Positions 63,461 to 64,000 of a DNA stretch of 64,000 bases are shown here, one piece after another. The position numbers and the translations under genes were made by a program. Every line of letters starts with the position of its first letter. Positions within the stretch are counted from its first letter, which is position 1. The stretch comes from an uncultured Desulfobacter sp. (GTDB taxonomy: Bacteria > Desulfobacterota > Desulfobacteria > Desulfobacterales > Desulfobacteraceae). The DNA lies in the NCBI RefSeq assembly GCF_963664415.1, contig NZ_OY761445.1, positions 2,692,501-2,756,500 of the forward strand, written 5' to 3'. The notes beneath the pieces were generated by a model. It saw only the letters and a list, made by a program, of their open reading frames with translations, was not told where the DNA came from and ran no database searches.

Positions 63461-63539
63461 ATCGCTCACGGTACAAAGGTCCACCGTATTTCGTAAGCCC
63501 TGAGGCACCACTGACCGTATGGTTGACCTGGAGGAAAAA

Positions 63540-64000
63540 ATGGACACCATATTAAGAATAGCAAGTAAGTTTCACATTCGGTCCGGCTTTGCATACGGAC
63601 TGCAGCAGCCGTCAATGAATTTTCCTTTTCAGGTTGTAATGGATGAAAATCACTCATTTTCCGATGTTGATCTCTATATGGAAGAACGCCTTCCCGAAAA
63701 TTTCAAAACGGAGGATGTGCAATCCCTGGAAATTGAGAAGGCACTGGTTTATCGCATCTTGTTCTGGACAGGTGAAGTGCAACGTATGTGCAGAATTCCG
63801 GTCTCCCCCAAATTTTACCTGATCAGATTCCAAAAAAATGAAAACAATATCGCTGTTATTGACGCCGCCATGCCGTTTTATCAGCATGAAGCCGCCTATA
63901 CGGCTTTAATCTGGGTGATAAAGACTGTTCTGGCCTTTCTTCAGGGCAAAGCCCCGACAACGGATGAGGACTTTGATGAGCTGCAGGCCAAAATACACAA
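63540..64000 (+). CDS. unidentified protein, 5' part, runs off window
   Basis: ATG 63540 is 5 bases after GGAGG; an in-frame ATG at 63519 is less likely. The frame stays open for 153 codons to the window edge. It is soluble, mixed alpha/beta (FPFQVVMDENHSFSDVDLY; FYLIRFQKNENNIAVIDAAM), and ends in ALIWVIKTVLAFLQGKAPT, which is faintly like the N-terminal region of cyanophycin-synthetase-type enzymes. That resemblance is weak and I make no functional claim. Confidence 0.6.
   Translation, partial: MDTILRIASKFHIRSGFAYGLQQPSMNFPFQVVMDENHSFSDVDLYMEERLPENFKTEDVQSLEIEKALVYRILFWTGEVQRMCRIPVSPKFYLIRFQKNENNIAVIDAAMPFYQHEAAYTALIWVIKTVLAFLQGKAPTTDEDFDELQAKIH

Overview
The window looks like chromosome from a Gram-negative anaerobe, most likely a sulfate reducer of the Desulfobacterota (Desulfobacteraceae-like). 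This is inferred from a single-chain pyruvate:ferredoxin oxidoreductase, a rubrerythrin-like ferritin-fold protein, many exported lipoproteins, a Cache-type chemoreceptor and a heavy IS load. No rRNA, tRNA or CRISPR array was seen.

Layout. 1-7.2 kb: exported subtilisin-like proteases. One pair couples a separate prodomain-like protein to its protease. A second subtilase is split by an IS91-type element that carries a tyrosine recombinase. 7.0-12.9 kb: a lipoprotein gene broken by a nest of an intact IS66, a 5'-truncated IS21 and a 3'-truncated IS1634-like element. 12.9-40.1 kb: the main feature, an array of six exported or lipoprotein caspase-like (peptidase C14) genes with exchangeable PEGA, FGE/SUMF1, TPR, PDZ and EF-hand-like modules. 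Interleaved with them are a sigma factor/anti-sigma pair, DUF4384-like lipoproteins, an ExbB/ExbD-like pair with a lytic transglycosylase, a peptidoglycan-binding lipoprotein and a CsgG-like lipoprotein. 40.3-44.1 kb: an unusual four-gene metabolic operon (class I aldolase, zinc dehydrogenase, TrpF-like isomerase, beta-RFAP synthase-like GHMP protein). 44.9-60.7 kb: ordinary chromosome (quinone oxidoreductase, radA, rlmE, yebC, a FliD-like protein, ferritin-like protein, MscS channel, PFOR, chemoreceptor), with a second identical IS66 copy. 60.7-64 kb: gene relics, an IS1634-like element and a protein that runs off the window.

How it may work together (inference). A short motif, TGTCCGTWW, lies upstream of the anti-sigma gene, several of the exported proteins and the protease pair. 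The locus may therefore be an envelope-stress or envelope-remodelling regulon centred on secreted caspases and serine proteases. The FGE-containing caspase at 28.4-30.3 kb has an in-frame TGA at a position where related proteins often have cysteine, with a small hairpin just after it, so it is a selenocysteine candidate. It also has a frameshift. The last 40 or so residues of the two FGE-caspases differ mostly by amino-acid-changing substitutions, which resembles diversity-generating-retroelement variable regions, but no reverse transcriptase is in the window. The two identical IS66 copies lie in direct orientation around the whole array.
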